A stretch of DNA of 64,000 bases from NCBI GenBank assembly GCA_001708385.1, contig CP012388.1, positions 1,116,001-1,180,000 of the forward strand, read 5' to 3'. The position numbers were made by a program, and so were the translations under genes. A model generated the notes under the pieces. That model had not been told where the DNA came from, made no database searches, and saw nothing but the letters and a program-made list of their open reading frames with translations. Position 1 is the stretch's first letter. Each line of letters opens with the position of its first letter. Shown piece by piece: positions 37,301 through 46,774 of this stretch. This DNA comes from Flavobacterium psychrophilum. Its GTDB lineage: Bacteria; Bacteroidota; Bacteroidia; Flavobacteriales; Flavobacteriaceae.

Positions 37301-37483
37301 GAAAGTAAATTTAGGTTAACATAATTTTTAGAAAATTAAGAATTAAATACCAAATTATCTAAAAAATTATAAGTTTTGAGATTTTATAACAAAAAACCTA
37401 ATTTCAACAAAAAAAATACAATTTTAAGAACGTATTGTTAAATTTAAAACATCAATATATTCAATACAATACTAATCAGATGA

Positions 37484-38614
37484 TTATCTTTTCACGTCAG
37501 ATGACACCGGAATCATGCTTGCAACAATCTTAGGCTCCCTTATTATTTTCTTTTCATACTTTGGTGTTATCGCTTTATCTGTATACTTCTCGTCTTTATA
37601 TTTTATATGCTCGATAATAGCAGAAACTTTCACATTTACATCAATGGGCTGCACATAATTGTCATTATTAAGCATAATGCTAAATTTACCCTGAAGAACA
37701 TTGGCATCTACAAATCTTTTATACGACGCTACGCCTTTACCACTATCCAGCGATTTATAAGTTTTTTGCTGTGTAAAAAGCATGCTATTTGCATCGTTTA
37801 AAACTACATATTCCACATCTTCCCCATTTACAGGCATCACCAGATTCGTAAGCGCACCTGCTGCAATACCACCTAAAGGCGTAGAAAAATATGCAGCAGC
37901 ACCTTGCACTGCACCCACTATCATTTTACGGTTTTGTTTCCAAAATTCATTACTTTCCTCTCCTACTCCTACCCAATATGCCCAGGCTACAACCTTTTTA
38001 GTTTCATATTTAGTAATGCTATTTACAGGAAGTGAGAACGAAATAGACGTTGTCGACTCCCCAAACGTAGCCTTAGAATCTACTCTCTGGCTTTTATCGA
38101 GTACCACTTCTTCATATTTTTTCTCTGATGCCGTTACCCTTCGTACTTTTTGTAGATATAAAGTATCGTATCCTACTACTACATCTTTTGTGATTGAAGT
38201 ATACACCGTGTCCTGTGTTGTGATCCACTTTACTGAAGTAACAAAATTCTCTGTCTGCTTAGAAGCCGGCACGCGAACAATCTTTACATTACATAAACGG
38301 ATGTCTTTTGCCGTATTATTAAACCTGAATTTATATACCGCCTTACGGTTTATTATAAACTCACGATTCTTTTCCTTTTTCACCTCATGACCTTTATATT
38401 TATAAACATCAGGATACTCCAAAACCGTTACTTCGTCTATCGTATTTCCATTAGCTTCCTCAACGCTTAGCAAGACTTTATCGCCTTCTGCAAAACAATA
38501 GAAAAGTTCTTCAGCAGCCGCCGGATTGATGCGAAGTTGTACTTCGGCTACATTAATTTTTTGTCCGTAACAAACACCTGCAAAAAGTAAAAACAGGATT
38601 AGAGATTTATTCAT
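37484..38614 (-). CDS. Secreted protein of unknown function
   Basis: 376 residues with a signal peptide (MNKSLILFLLFAGVCYGQ). The mature protein is beta-rich in its first half and holds a glycine/alanine-rich hydrophobic stretch (GAVQGAAAYFSTPLGGIAAG) in the middle, followed by a charged C-terminal half. I recognise no family. Its start lies 15 bases after the mazG stop on the same strand, so it may be cotranscribed with mazG. Confidence 0.7.
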   Translation of the reverse strand: MNKSLILFLLFAGVCYGQKINVAEVQLRINPAAAEELFYCFAEGDKVLLSVEEANGNTIDEVTVLEYPDVYKYKGHEVKKEKNREFIINRKAVYKFRFNNTAKDIRLCNVKIVRVPASKQTENFVTSVKWITTQDTVYTSITKDVVVGYDTLYLQKVRRVTASEKKYEEVVLDKSQRVDSKATFGESTTSISFSLPVNSITKYETKKVVAWAYWVGVGEESNEFWKQNRKMIVGAVQGAAAYFSTPLGGIAAGALTNLVMPVNGEDVEYVVLNDANSMLFTQQKTYKSLDSGKGVASYKRFVDANVLQGKFSIMLNNDNYVQPIDVNVKVSAIIEHIKYKDEKYTDKAITPKYEKKIIREPKIVASMIPVSSDVKR

Positions 38615-38629
38615 AGTAAGGGAATAATG

Positions 38630-39403
38630 CTATAGTTTTTTTGCTTCGTTCCAGAAAACATCCATTTCGGCAAGCGTCATATCTGCCAGGGGCTTGCCCA
38701 GTTCAGACGCTTTGCTTTCAAGATACATAAAGCGTTTAATGAATTTTTTATTGGTACGCTCAAGAGCATCTTCAGGGTTTACATTCAGAAATCTTGCGTA
38801 ATTGATCATCGAAAACAAGACGTCGCCAAACTCAGCTTCTATCTTATCCTGGTCTCCATTTTTAACCTCTTCCTGAAATTCCTCAATTTCTTCCTGAACC
38901 TTATCCCAAACCTGATGTGGCTCTTCCCAGTCAAAACCAACGCCTTTGGCCTTATCCTGAATACGGCTTGCTTTAACAAGTGCAGGCAGGCTTTTAGGAA
39001 CACCTTCCAACACCGACTTTTTACCTTCTTTTAGCTTTAGCTTTTCCCAGTTTTGCTTTACCTCTTCTTCATCCTGAACGACCACATCGCCATAGATATG
39101 CGGGTGGCGATGTATCAGCTTTTCGCAAATTTCGTTGGCAACATCAGCAATATCAAAATCAGCAGTTTCGCTTCCTATTTTAGCATAAAAAACAATATGC
39201 AGCAATATATCGCCAAGTTCCTTTTTAACCTCATTAAGGTCGTTATCAAGAATGGCATCGCCAAGTTCATACGTTTCTTCAATGGTAAGATGGCGAAGGC
39301 TTTGCAGCGTTTGCTTTTTATCCCACGGGCATTTTTCACGAAGCTCGTCCATTATATCAAGAAGCCTGTTAAAGGCATCAAGCTGCTGCTGTCTTGTGTT
39401 CAT
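38630..39403 (-). CDS. mazG: Nucleoside triphosphate pyrophosphohydrolase MazG
   Basis: 257 residues from the ATG at 39403 (MNTRQQQLDAFNRLL); a longer upstream frame exists but is not conserved-looking. It hydrolyses (d)NTPs to monophosphates and pyrophosphate, cleaning the nucleotide pool. Two tandem MazG domains are visible: KCPWDKKQTLQSLRHLTIEE with ELGDILLHIVFYAKIG, and EEIEEFQEEVKNGDQDKIEA with EFGDVLFSMINYARFL. The length is as in E. coli MazG. A terminator separates it from the DUF5606 gene upstream. Confidence 0.94.
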   Translation of the reverse strand: MNTRQQQLDAFNRLLDIMDELREKCPWDKKQTLQSLRHLTIEETYELGDAILDNDLNEVKKELGDILLHIVFYAKIGSETADFDIADVANEICEKLIHRHPHIYGDVVVQDEEEVKQNWEKLKLKEGKKSVLEGVPKSLPALVKASRIQDKAKGVGFDWEEPHQVWDKVQEEIEEFQEEVKNGDQDKIEAEFGDVLFSMINYARFLNVNPEDALERTNKKFIKRFMYLESKASELGKPLADMTLAEMDVFWNEAKKL

Positions 39404-39421
39404 TATTTTTTTGTGTAAAAA

Positions 39422-39458
39422 TAAAAAATCCTGCCACTTGATATACAAAAGGCAGGAT
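39422..39458 (-). terminator. Rho-independent terminator between DUF5606 gene and mazG
   Basis: On the minus strand ATCCTGCC and GGCAGGAT pair around a 15-base loop, followed by TTTTTTAT. It ends only 19 bases before the mazG start, so it may act as an attenuator for mazG. Confidence 0.7.
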
Positions 39459-39482
39459 AAATTATATAACTAAGAAAATGTA

Positions 39483-39926
39483 CTATTCTTCGGTCTTAAC
39501 TTCTTCTTCCTGTGCAGGAGCTTCTACAGCAGCAGCCGGTTTGTCTTTACTTACAAGACCTTTAGCCTGTAGCATACCGTACCAGTTAAGAATTTTTTTA
39601 ATGTCAGATGCATATACCCTGTCTTCATCAAACTCAGGAAGTACTTCTCTGAAATAAGACTCTAACTTAGCATTGTCTTCTTTATGAGAAAGTGCCGGAC
39701 CATTATCTTCTTTTTCTGCAATAGCGCGGAAAACTTCAGAAAGACGGATCTCTCCATCATACGTGTATACTGATATTTCAGATAAAAGGCTCACATTGCT
39801 CCTTAAACCTACAGTCACTTTTTTACCGTCGATAAGTGATTCTGCAACAAATCCTGTACGGGTTTGTAGTTTAAGTTCGTATAGTCCCGGTTTTCCGGAT
39901 ATGGATAATATTTTCTCTATGCTCAT
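39483..39926 (-). CDS. DUF5606 protein
   Basis: 147 residues. It matches the Bacteroidetes DUF5606 family: MSIEKILSISGKPGLYELKL at the start, VGLRSNVSLLSEISVYTYDG, and SDIKKILNWYGMLQAKGLV near the end, followed by an acidic Ala/Glu-rich tail. Function unknown; it is usually next to peptide deformylase, as here (55 bases downstream of def). Confidence 0.9.
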   Translation of the reverse strand: MSIEKILSISGKPGLYELKLQTRTGFVAESLIDGKKVTVGLRSNVSLLSEISVYTYDGEIRLSEVFRAIAEKEDNGPALSHKEDNAKLESYFREVLPEFDEDRVYASDIKKILNWYGMLQAKGLVSKDKPAAAVEAPAQEEEVKTEE

Positions 39927-39981
39927 TGTGTTATTTTTTTAAGGAAGGCAAATATCTAATCTTTGACTTAAAAAACAAAAA

Positions 39982-40569
39982 TTATCTGCCTTTTTTGGCG
40001 ATAAATTTCATTTTATAATCAGGCCTTGTTTTCCCCTCCATTATATTTTGAAGTTTCTTCTTAATCAACGTCTTTTTAAGTGAAGATATTTTATCTGTAA
40101 ACAAAATTCCCTCAATATGGTCATACTCATGCTGTATTACCCTGGCAATAAGCCCGTCGTATACATCTGTATGCTTTTTAAAGTCTTCGTCAACATATTC
40201 TATCGTAATTTTTTCTTTACGGTATACGTCTTCGCGAACCTCAGGAATACTAAGGCAGCCTTCGTTAAAACCCCATTCTTCACCTTCTTCTTTTACGATT
40301 ACAGCATTAATAAAGGTCTTTTTAAAATCTTTAAGCAACTCCTGCTCTTCTTTAGAAAGATCTTCGTCATCGCTAAACGGACTAGTATCTATAACAAATA
40401 GACGGATAGCAAGGCCTACCTGTGGCGCTGCAAGGCCCACACCATAAGCATTGTACATGGTGTCATACATATTGGCAATGATTTCTTTAAGACCAGGATG
40501 GTTCTCATTTACCTCCTCACCTTTTTTGCGTAACACCGGATCGCCGTATCCTACAATTGGTAATATCAT
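39982..40569 (-). CDS. def: Peptide deformylase
   Basis: 195 residues. It removes the N-formyl group from new proteins. All three metal-site motifs are present: GVGLAAPQ (residues 43-50), EGCLSIPE with ligand Cys105, and QHEYDHIEG with ligands His147 and His151. Length is normal for the bacterial enzyme. It leads the def/DUF5606 pair. Confidence 0.97.
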   Translation of the reverse strand: MILPIVGYGDPVLRKKGEEVNENHPGLKEIIANMYDTMYNAYGVGLAAPQVGLAIRLFVIDTSPFSDDEDLSKEEQELLKDFKKTFINAVIVKEEGEEWGFNEGCLSIPEVREDVYRKEKITIEYVDEDFKKHTDVYDGLIARVIQHEYDHIEGILFTDKISSLKKTLIKKKLQNIMEGKTRPDYKMKFIAKKGR

Positions 40570-40625
40570 AATCGCGTAACTTTTAAAATTTGCAACGTAC
40601 AGTAAACACTACTGTTTTGAGACTG

Positions 40626-40633
40626 CAAAAGTA
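40626..40633 (-). promoter_or_regulatory. -7 promoter element for def
   Basis: On the minus strand TACTTTTG matches TAnnTTTG exactly, 56 bases before the def start. No clear -33 TTG is seen. Confidence 0.4.
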
Positions 40634-40748
40634 ATAAATTAAAATGATTTGCCACTGTCAGTATAAATGCTAAAATTTTGTGAGAATTGCTTCTGCCGTA
40701 CGGCGAATGATTTTAACATTCATTACCTTTACCTCATAGTTACCAAAT

Positions 40749-42968
40749 ATGCTCCAGAGGATACGCAATTTTACCGACAGTACTAATTTTACAAAGGCCG
40801 TAATCGTAACCGTTGCCGCCGCATCTCCGGTACTTATCCTTTCTCAGCTTGGCTTTTTTGAGATAGGTTTTGCCATTGCGCTAGGTGCTTTTTTAACCTA
40901 TCCGGCAGACATTCCAAGTAACCTTTTACACAGAACTAAAGGGCTCTTAACCGCCGCCGCCATTGTTGCCGGCTGCGTATTGCTTGTAAACCTGCTACAT
41001 CCGTTACCTTATATATTTTATCCTGCAATACTTATATTGGTATTCTTCTTGTCTATGATATCGGTATATGGGCAACGGGCAACGATGGTTTCGTTCTCTG
41101 CCCTTTTAGCTACCGCCCTTGCAACAGGCCATATACATACCGGATGGGAAATACTGCATTACACAGGCTATGTGTTTGCAGGTGGAATGCTCTACACCTT
41201 TATATCCGTTTCGTTTAATTACCTGAGTCCGCACCGTTATACCGAACTGCAAATTGCAGAATGTATGAAGCTTACTGCTAAATACATGAAACTTAGGGGT
41301 GATTTGTGGAATGCAGATGCCGACAGGGCCTCCATTGTCGAAAAGCAATTGCATCTTCAGGTAGAAATAAACCTTACGCACGACAACCTGCGCGAAATGC
41401 TTATGCGTAGCAGGTCGAACACAGAAAATTCTAACAGGAGCCGTAAAATGCTACTGGTTTTCATCTCGTTGATGGAAATTCTGGAGATCGCATTATCCAC
41501 TTCGTTTGACCATAGCAAGCTTCACCAAAAGTTCAGCGAGCATCCAAAGGTGTTAAGCACTTACCAAAACCTCGCTTATAACCTGGCTTCATCCCTTAAA
41601 AAAATATCCAAAAGCATAGAGAACCGAACTAAGTATACACCTAAACATCAGCTTTTACAGGATCTTGAAGCTTTAGAAAAAGCCATTAATACCTACGAAG
41701 AAGAATTAGGCACGGAGGCTGCTTCCGAAGGTGTGTGGATGCTTTCCAATATGCTGCACTATGCCGAAAAGCAAATTGAGAAGATTAAAATCATTGAGCG
41801 CGCCTTTACCAATAAAATCAATTTTAAAGATCTGAAGGGAAGGGATAAAGACCTTGAAAAATTCCTTACTCCGGAATATTACCCTTTCCATACATTAAAA
41901 GAGAACTTAAGCTTTTCGTCTACTATTTTCAGGCATTCGCTGAGGCTTAGTATGAGTATAGCCATAGGATTTGCCATAGGCTTGATTTTCCCACTGCAAA
42001 ATATATACTGGATATTACTTACCATAATAGTTATCATGCGTCCCGGCTACGGACTTACCAAACAGCGTTCTTATCAAAGGATCATAGGTACAATTACAGG
42101 AGGTATTGTCGCTTTTGCATTCCTAAGTTTTGTGCACCAGCCGGTCATTATCGGTACGCTTGCCATTGTGTGTATGCTACTTGGTTTTACATTTACCGCT
42201 ATCAATTACCGCATAGGTGCCACGTTCGTAACTATATATGTTGTGTTTTTGTATGCGTTACTTACTCCCGATATCGCCGATGTGATTCAGTACCGCATAC
42301 TCGACACCACAGTTGGTTCAGGTATTGCTTTTATAGCCAACTACTTCTTATGGCCCTCATGGGAATTTTTAAACATGCCGGCATTCATCAAAAAATCTAT
42401 TGAAGCAAACCGCAATTACCTTACCGAAATATCGCTATATTATAACCAAAAGGGCAATGTTACCACCTCGTACAAACTGGCGCGTAAAAACGCATTTGTA
42501 GAGCTTGGCAATTTAATGTCGTCTTACCAGCGTATGGCACAAGAGCCTAAATCCAAACAAAAGCAACAGAACCAAATGTATAAGCTTGCGGTATTAAACC
42601 ACACACTGCTCTCATCTTTAGCATCATTGGGCACCTATACGCAGTCGCATAAAACATATAAAGCATCAGAAGCTTTTAATGTAGTGGTAGCTACGGTTAT
42701 AAAAAACCTTGACCATGCCATCGCGTTATTAAATATGCAGGTTCAGGCAGAAGAAGCCCAACAGGCCAATAACGAAGAGCTAGCCATACGTTTTACCGAA
42801 CTTAAAAACATACGCGCCCGCGAGCTCAAAGAGGCACATATAACAGATGAGGAAGAATTTCGACTTAAAATGGAAGAAGCCCACCTGATTATAGAACAAT
42901 TGGTATGGCTTGGAGGAATATCTGAAAAAATTGTAAAAGCAGCCCGCACACTGGATCTTAAAAACTAA
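40749..42968 (+). CDS. FUSC-family (YccS/YhfK-like) membrane transporter
   Basis: 739 residues. Two membrane blocks, one at residues about 15-165 and one at about 395-545, each of five or six helices, are separated and followed by helical cytoplasmic regions. This is the duplicated FUSC layout seen in YccS, YhfK and aromatic acid exporters; the second block carries YWILLTIIVIMRPGYGLTK and YQRIIGTITGGIVAF, the typical FUSC signature. Likely an exporter of organic acids or stress metabolites. It faces away from def, and no partner HlyD gene is nearby. Confidence 0.88.
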   Translation: MLQRIRNFTDSTNFTKAVIVTVAAASPVLILSQLGFFEIGFAIALGAFLTYPADIPSNLLHRTKGLLTAAAIVAGCVLLVNLLHPLPYIFYPAILILVFFLSMISVYGQRATMVSFSALLATALATGHIHTGWEILHYTGYVFAGGMLYTFISVSFNYLSPHRYTELQIAECMKLTAKYMKLRGDLWNADADRASIVEKQLHLQVEINLTHDNLREMLMRSRSNTENSNRSRKMLLVFISLMEILEIALSTSFDHSKLHQKFSEHPKVLSTYQNLAYNLASSLKKISKSIENRTKYTPKHQLLQDLEALEKAINTYEEELGTEAASEGVWMLSNMLHYAEKQIEKIKIIERAFTNKINFKDLKGRDKDLEKFLTPEYYPFHTLKENLSFSSTIFRHSLRLSMSIAIGFAIGLIFPLQNIYWILLTIIVIMRPGYGLTKQRSYQRIIGTITGGIVAFAFLSFVHQPVIIGTLAIVCMLLGFTFTAINYRIGATFVTIYVVFLYALLTPDIADVIQYRILDTTVGSGIAFIANYFLWPSWEFLNMPAFIKKSIEANRNYLTEISLYYNQKGNVTTSYKLARKNAFVELGNLMSSYQRMAQEPKSKQKQQNQMYKLAVLNHTLLSSLASLGTYTQSHKTYKASEAFNVVVATVIKNLDHAIALLNMQVQAEEAQQANNEELAIRFTELKNIRARELKEAHITDEEEFRLKMEEAHLIIEQLVWLGGISEKIVKAARTLDLKN

Positions 42969-42972
42969 TTCC

Positions 42973-43000
42973 AAAAAATATCCCGCCATGTTGACGGGAT
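42973..43000 (-). terminator. Rho-independent terminator (minus strand)
   Basis: On the minus strand ATCCCGTCA-ACA-TGGCGGGAT (one G-T pair) is followed by ATTTTTT. It ends 33 bases beyond the stop that the frameshifted secreted protein gene would use if intact. Confidence 0.75.
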
Positions 43001-43032
43001 TGGGAGTAAGGAAATTGAAATTGGTGTTTATT

Positions 43033-43649
43033 TTAATCGAGGGCAATAGTAAATTTCCCTTTCGAGATTTTCAACATTTCTGCTGTAGGCAATGCTTCTC
43101 TATTATCCATTTGTACAAAAATTTCATACTCAGATTTTTTCATATTGCCTTTCTTTACTTCTTTTTTAAGAAGTTTATTCAAATCATTAAAATACCTGTT
43201 TTTGCGTATCGCAAATTAATACTCAGGCTTGGAAGATCATAAAAGCCTACATATTTAGTAATCCTCTCTTTTGAAGGATATCCATATTTCTCAGTAATTT
43301 CAATAAGCGCTTTTGCATTAGCGTTATTAGCCTTTCTGATAAATGATTTCGAATCAGAAGGAATATCTTTCTGCACGTATACTTCAAGATATTTAAGTAC
43401 ATCTATAGATGGCACAGGGTTGTTCGCAATAATATTCTTTTTCAAATAGTATTGAAATGTTTTTTCAACAGCAATTCTCTCGTACTCATCCATAGTATAT
43501 AGATTTAGCACAGCATCCTCGAGGTAATGCATAAACTTAAGTTTCTTGTAAACTTCGTTGTAATCTTTTGCCAATAGGGAGTCTTTTTCCGCCTGTGAGT
43601 AACCGGAGAAAGCAAACATAAATACAAAAATAAGTAAAGCTTTTTTCAT
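43033..43649 (-). pseudogene. Frameshifted gene for a small secreted protein
   Basis: The first 156 residues start with a signal peptide (KKALLIFVFMFAFSGYSQAE) and end at a premature TGA at 43179-43181. Immediately after, the next frame stays open for 50 more codons in plausible coding sequence (RYFNDLNKLLKKEVKKGNM, YEIFVQMDNREALP, KISKGKFTIALD) to a TAA at 43033-43035. Adding one A to the A5 run in GCAAAAAC (about 43198-43202) joins both parts into one 205-residue protein. So there is either a one-base deletion or a sequencing error. No family recognised; the terminator at 42973 follows the restored end. Confidence 0.75.
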
Positions 43650-43732
43650 GCAATGCCTTTAATTACACTACAATACTATAAAAAATTTCACAAAGTAGGC
43701 TACGGAAAACTGTAAAACGGATAAAAACACAA

Positions 43733-43759
43733 AAAATGCCACCCTTCGCAGGATGGCAT
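43733..43759 (-). terminator. Rho-independent terminator after mqo
   Basis: On the minus strand ATGCCATCC and GGGTGGCAT pair around TGCGAA-type loop, followed by TTTTTTGTGTTTTT. Confidence 0.75.
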
Positions 43760-43786
43760 ATTATGAATTTGAAACTATGTATATTA

Positions 43787-45295
43787 CTAGCTATCTAAAA
43801 CAGCAGTTAAACCAAGCATTTTATCTGAGTGTTTACGTAATTCTGCAAGCAGTTCAGGGTTGGTGTTAAGTGGTGTACCGTATGAAGGTATCATTTCCTT
43901 AAGTTTTTGCTGCCATGCTTCGGTTTTAATCTGTTCGGGGAAGCAGCGTTCTATAAGGTCGAGCATAATCGAAACTGCTGTACTTGCACCGGGAGAAGCT
44001 CCTAAAAGCACCCCAAGTGTACCGTCGGCACTGTTTATTACTTCGGTACCAAACTCAAGCTTACCGCCCTCTTTCTCGTCTTTTTTAATAACCTGTACAC
44101 GCTGACCCGCTGTTTCCAGTACCCAGTCTTCTTTTTTAGCATCCGGAAGATACTCTCTTAATGCTTCAAGCCTGTCTTCCTGAGATTGTGTTACCTGCTG
44201 TATAAGGTATTTGGTTAACGACATATTATGATAACCTGCGGCAAGCATAGGCCCTATATTGTTCGCACGGATAGATGTTGGCAAATCAAGGTATGATCCC
44301 TGTTTTAAAAATTTAGTACTAAACCCTGCATAAGGGCCAAACAACAATTCTTTCTTTCCGTTTATCATACGGGTATCTATATGGGGTACCGACATTGGCG
44401 GCGCACCTACAGATGCTTTTCCGTATACTTTTGCGTTATGTTTTTCTATTACTTCTTCATTAATGCATTTTAGCCACTGCCCACTCACCGGGAATCCGCC
44501 AAAACCATTTCCTTCAGGAATGCCGGCTTTTTCAAGCAGGTGCAATGAACCTCCGCCCGCACCAATAAACACAAATTTACCATACACACGTTTTTTGTCG
44601 CCTGTAGTATGGTTTTTAATCTTAAGTTTCCATTTCGGGGTTTTGCGTGAACGCCTAATGTTGCTGACATCGTGGTTAAAATACATATTTACTCCCGGCT
44701 GATTGCCCAGCCATGCAAACATATCTCTTGTAAGCTCGCCAAAGTTAACATCGGTACCAATGCGCATGTTCGTAGCAGCAACAGCTTCATTTTTATCACG
44801 TCCCTCCATAACAAGAGGCATCCATGATTCAAGTGTAGTTTTATCCTCAGAATATTCCATTCCCTGGAACAGTGGATTTTTTGTTAGCGCTTCAAAACGC
44901 TTTTTAAGATACTCAACATTAGCTTCGCCCCATACAAAACTCATGTGCGGAATACTCCTTACAAAATCCTGCGGATTGCTTATACGCTTCTGCTCAACAA
45001 GGTAAGCCCAAAATTGTTTAGATACTTCAAACCACTCAGCGATCTTAACAGCCTTTACTGTTTCAACCGATCCGTTTGGCAATTCGGGGGTGTAGTTCAG
45101 TTCACAAAAAGCAGAGTGTCCTGTACCCGCATTGTTCCATGCATCAGAACTTTCAGCGGCAGCCACATCAAGCCTTTCATAGATGTCAATTTTCACTTCC
45201 GGCATCAGTTCTTTTAAGAACATGCCAAGGGTGGCGCTCATGATACCTGCGCCTATAAGAACCACATCCGGTTCCTGATTTATAGTTGTGGACAT
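43787..45295 (-). CDS. mqo: Malate:quinone oxidoreductase
   Basis: 502 residues, the normal length. A membrane-bound FAD enzyme that oxidises malate to oxaloacetate and passes electrons to quinone, replacing or complementing malate dehydrogenase in the TCA cycle. The FAD-binding motif is VVLIGAGIMSATLGMFL near residue 12-28; also SSDAWNNAGTGHSAFCELNY and a C-terminal GASPGASTAVSIMLDLIE. Single gene with its own promoter and terminator. Confidence 0.96.
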   Translation of the reverse strand: MSTTINQEPDVVLIGAGIMSATLGMFLKELMPEVKIDIYERLDVAAAESSDAWNNAGTGHSAFCELNYTPELPNGSVETVKAVKIAEWFEVSKQFWAYLVEQKRISNPQDFVRSIPHMSFVWGEANVEYLKKRFEALTKNPLFQGMEYSEDKTTLESWMPLVMEGRDKNEAVAATNMRIGTDVNFGELTRDMFAWLGNQPGVNMYFNHDVSNIRRSRKTPKWKLKIKNHTTGDKKRVYGKFVFIGAGGGSLHLLEKAGIPEGNGFGGFPVSGQWLKCINEEVIEKHNAKVYGKASVGAPPMSVPHIDTRMINGKKELLFGPYAGFSTKFLKQGSYLDLPTSIRANNIGPMLAAGYHNMSLTKYLIQQVTQSQEDRLEALREYLPDAKKEDWVLETAGQRVQVIKKDEKEGGKLEFGTEVINSADGTLGVLLGASPGASTAVSIMLDLIERCFPEQIKTEAWQQKLKEMIPSYGTPLNTNPELLAELRKHSDKMLGLTAVLDS

Positions 45296-45314
45296 TGTGT
45301 AAATTTGAGTACTG

Positions 45315-45322
45315 CAAATTTA
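45315..45322 (-). promoter_or_regulatory. -7 promoter element for mqo
   Basis: On the minus strand TAAATTTG matches TAnnTTTG exactly, 19 bases before the mqo ATG. Confidence 0.5.
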
Positions 45323-45404
45323 CTTTGAATAACTTAAAATTTAATCTTAAAAAGGCAGGATTAGGCATAATTTTCAATTTTTATTAAAATTGAATTAATT
45401 ATGT

Positions 45405-45818
45405 TTATTTTTTTCGTGATAAATAATCCTGAAGCATTATTGTTGCAGATATCTCATCAATTAACCCTTTATCCTGACGTTGCTTCTTTTTCAGACCGCT
45501 ATCTATCATTGTCTGAAAAGCCATCTTACTTGTAAAGCGTTCATCTACCCTTTCCAACTGCATATCAGGAAACTGAGCAATGAATTTTTCAACAAAGGCT
45601 TCTATAATTGGCGCGCTTTCCGACGGAAGCCCGTTCATCTGCTTTGGGTCGCCTATAAGCACCTTTTCAACCTTTTCTTTAGCAAAGTAATCGGCAAGAA
45701 AATTTAATGCCGTTTCAGAGGCTATTGTAGTTAGACCCGAGGCAATAATCTGCATACTGTCTGTTACCGCTATGCCGGTACGTTTCATTCCGTAATCTAT
45801 CGCGAGGATTCTTGACAT
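45405..45818 (-). CDS. ruvX: Putative pre-16S rRNA nuclease / Holliday junction resolvase-like YqgF
   Basis: 137 residues from the ATG at 45818 (MSRILAIDYGMKRTGIAVTD). RNase H-like fold with the catalytic acidic residues: Asp8 in LAIDYGMKRTG, the region VLIGDPKQMNG, Glu/Asp in LERVDERFTSKMA, and the final Asp in KGLIDEISATIMLQDYL. Family members mature the 5' end of 16S rRNA. Length is normal. In many Bacteroidetes this gene is near def; here mqo, a frameshifted gene and a FUSC gene lie between. Confidence 0.92.
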   Translation of the reverse strand: MSRILAIDYGMKRTGIAVTDSMQIIASGLTTIASETALNFLADYFAKEKVEKVLIGDPKQMNGLPSESAPIIEAFVEKFIAQFPDMQLERVDERFTSKMAFQTMIDSGLKKKQRQDKGLIDEISATIMLQDYLSRKK

Positions 45819-45912
45819 ATTATTCAGTTTAAAGTTCAAAGTTTAAGGTTTCCCATACAAATCTAAATCCTGGCAAATGTAACATACGCCAACCAACTTT
45901 AAACTTAAAACA

Positions 45913-46650
45913 TCAAACTTTTAATCGTCCAATCCTCAAAAGTAAAGGAAAAGTAACTTCCCTGTCGCTTTTTTCCCAATATTGTTTTAATTCTTCCCGA
46001 ACCAGGTCTACCGGATTGGTGCCATTCTTTTTAATATAATGTTGCACTGCCGACCACGTTTCGAGATAACCTGTAAGCTGTTCGAATGTCCATGTAAACT
46101 GATTAGTAAAACATTTAGTTTCTAATTCTTCAAACGGAAAAGGTATTGTAGTGTAGTTTTCGTCGAGGTAGCGGCGCTCTGCATCCCAATACGGCTCGGT
46201 GATATCATAATAAAAATGGTTCAGCAGTTTTCCTGCATCGCCATTGGCAGAAAAAAGTCCGTAACCCAATACCGCAAAAATACAGTCTGGCTTTAGTATG
46301 CGATAAATCTCTTTATAAAACGTATCAAAGTCGAACCAATGTATAGCCTGTGCCACTGTTATAAGATCGAACTGGCTGTCGCCGAAAGTGGTGACCTCTG
46401 CCCTCTCCTCTTTATATATAATATTGTCTGCCTTTACCGCATTATCAAGTTGCTTTTGGCTGATATCCGTTCCATAGACGGTTTTAAAATAGTTTGCCAA
46501 TGCTCCCGCCACCTGTCCATTTCCTGTTGCTACATCCAGTGCTGCATCTTTGTTACCGACAAAAGAAACGATGTGGTCTATCATTTCCTGCGGATAATAC
46601 GGCCGGTACTGCGAATAGCCTTTTGCCTGTGTAGAAAAGTTGTCTTTCAT
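45913..46650 (-). CDS. Class I SAM-dependent methyltransferase
   Basis: 245 residues. SAM-binding motif I is LDVATGNGQVAGALANYF (about residues 38-55), motif II follows with GTDISQKQLDNA, and the motif IV region is DLITVAQAIHWFDFDTFYKE. The layout is that of the methyltransferase-11 / trans-aconitate methyltransferase-like group of small-molecule methyltransferases. Substrate unknown. Divergent from dapD. Confidence 0.85.
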   Translation of the reverse strand: MKDNFSTQAKGYSQYRPYYPQEMIDHIVSFVGNKDAALDVATGNGQVAGALANYFKTVYGTDISQKQLDNAVKADNIIYKEERAEVTTFGDSQFDLITVAQAIHWFDFDTFYKEIYRILKPDCIFAVLGYGLFSANGDAGKLLNHFYYDITEPYWDAERRYLDENYTTIPFPFEELETKCFTNQFTWTFEQLTGYLETWSAVQHYIKKNGTNPVDLVREELKQYWEKSDREVTFPLLLRIGRLKV

Positions 46651-46747
46651 GATTAAAATATCGTGTATCGTAAATATAAATCATTATGTTTGAAAACACA
46701 TACCCCATTAAGCTAATATTACTTTATGCTATCTTAAAAATCCATCT

Positions 46748-46755
46748 TATATTTG
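46748..46755 (+). promoter_or_regulatory. -7 promoter element for dapD
   Basis: TATATTTG matches TAnnTTTG exactly, 19 bases ahead of the dapD ATG; a TTT at 46723 is 22 bases upstream. Confidence 0.55.
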
Positions 46756-46774
46756 CCCAAACGACTTATTTAAC

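Noticed and set aside
43198..43204. Programmed -1 ribosomal frameshifting at the C AAA AAC run
   Set aside because: It is not a standard slippery heptamer in the zero frame and no downstream pseudoknot is evident; a lost base in the A-run is simpler.
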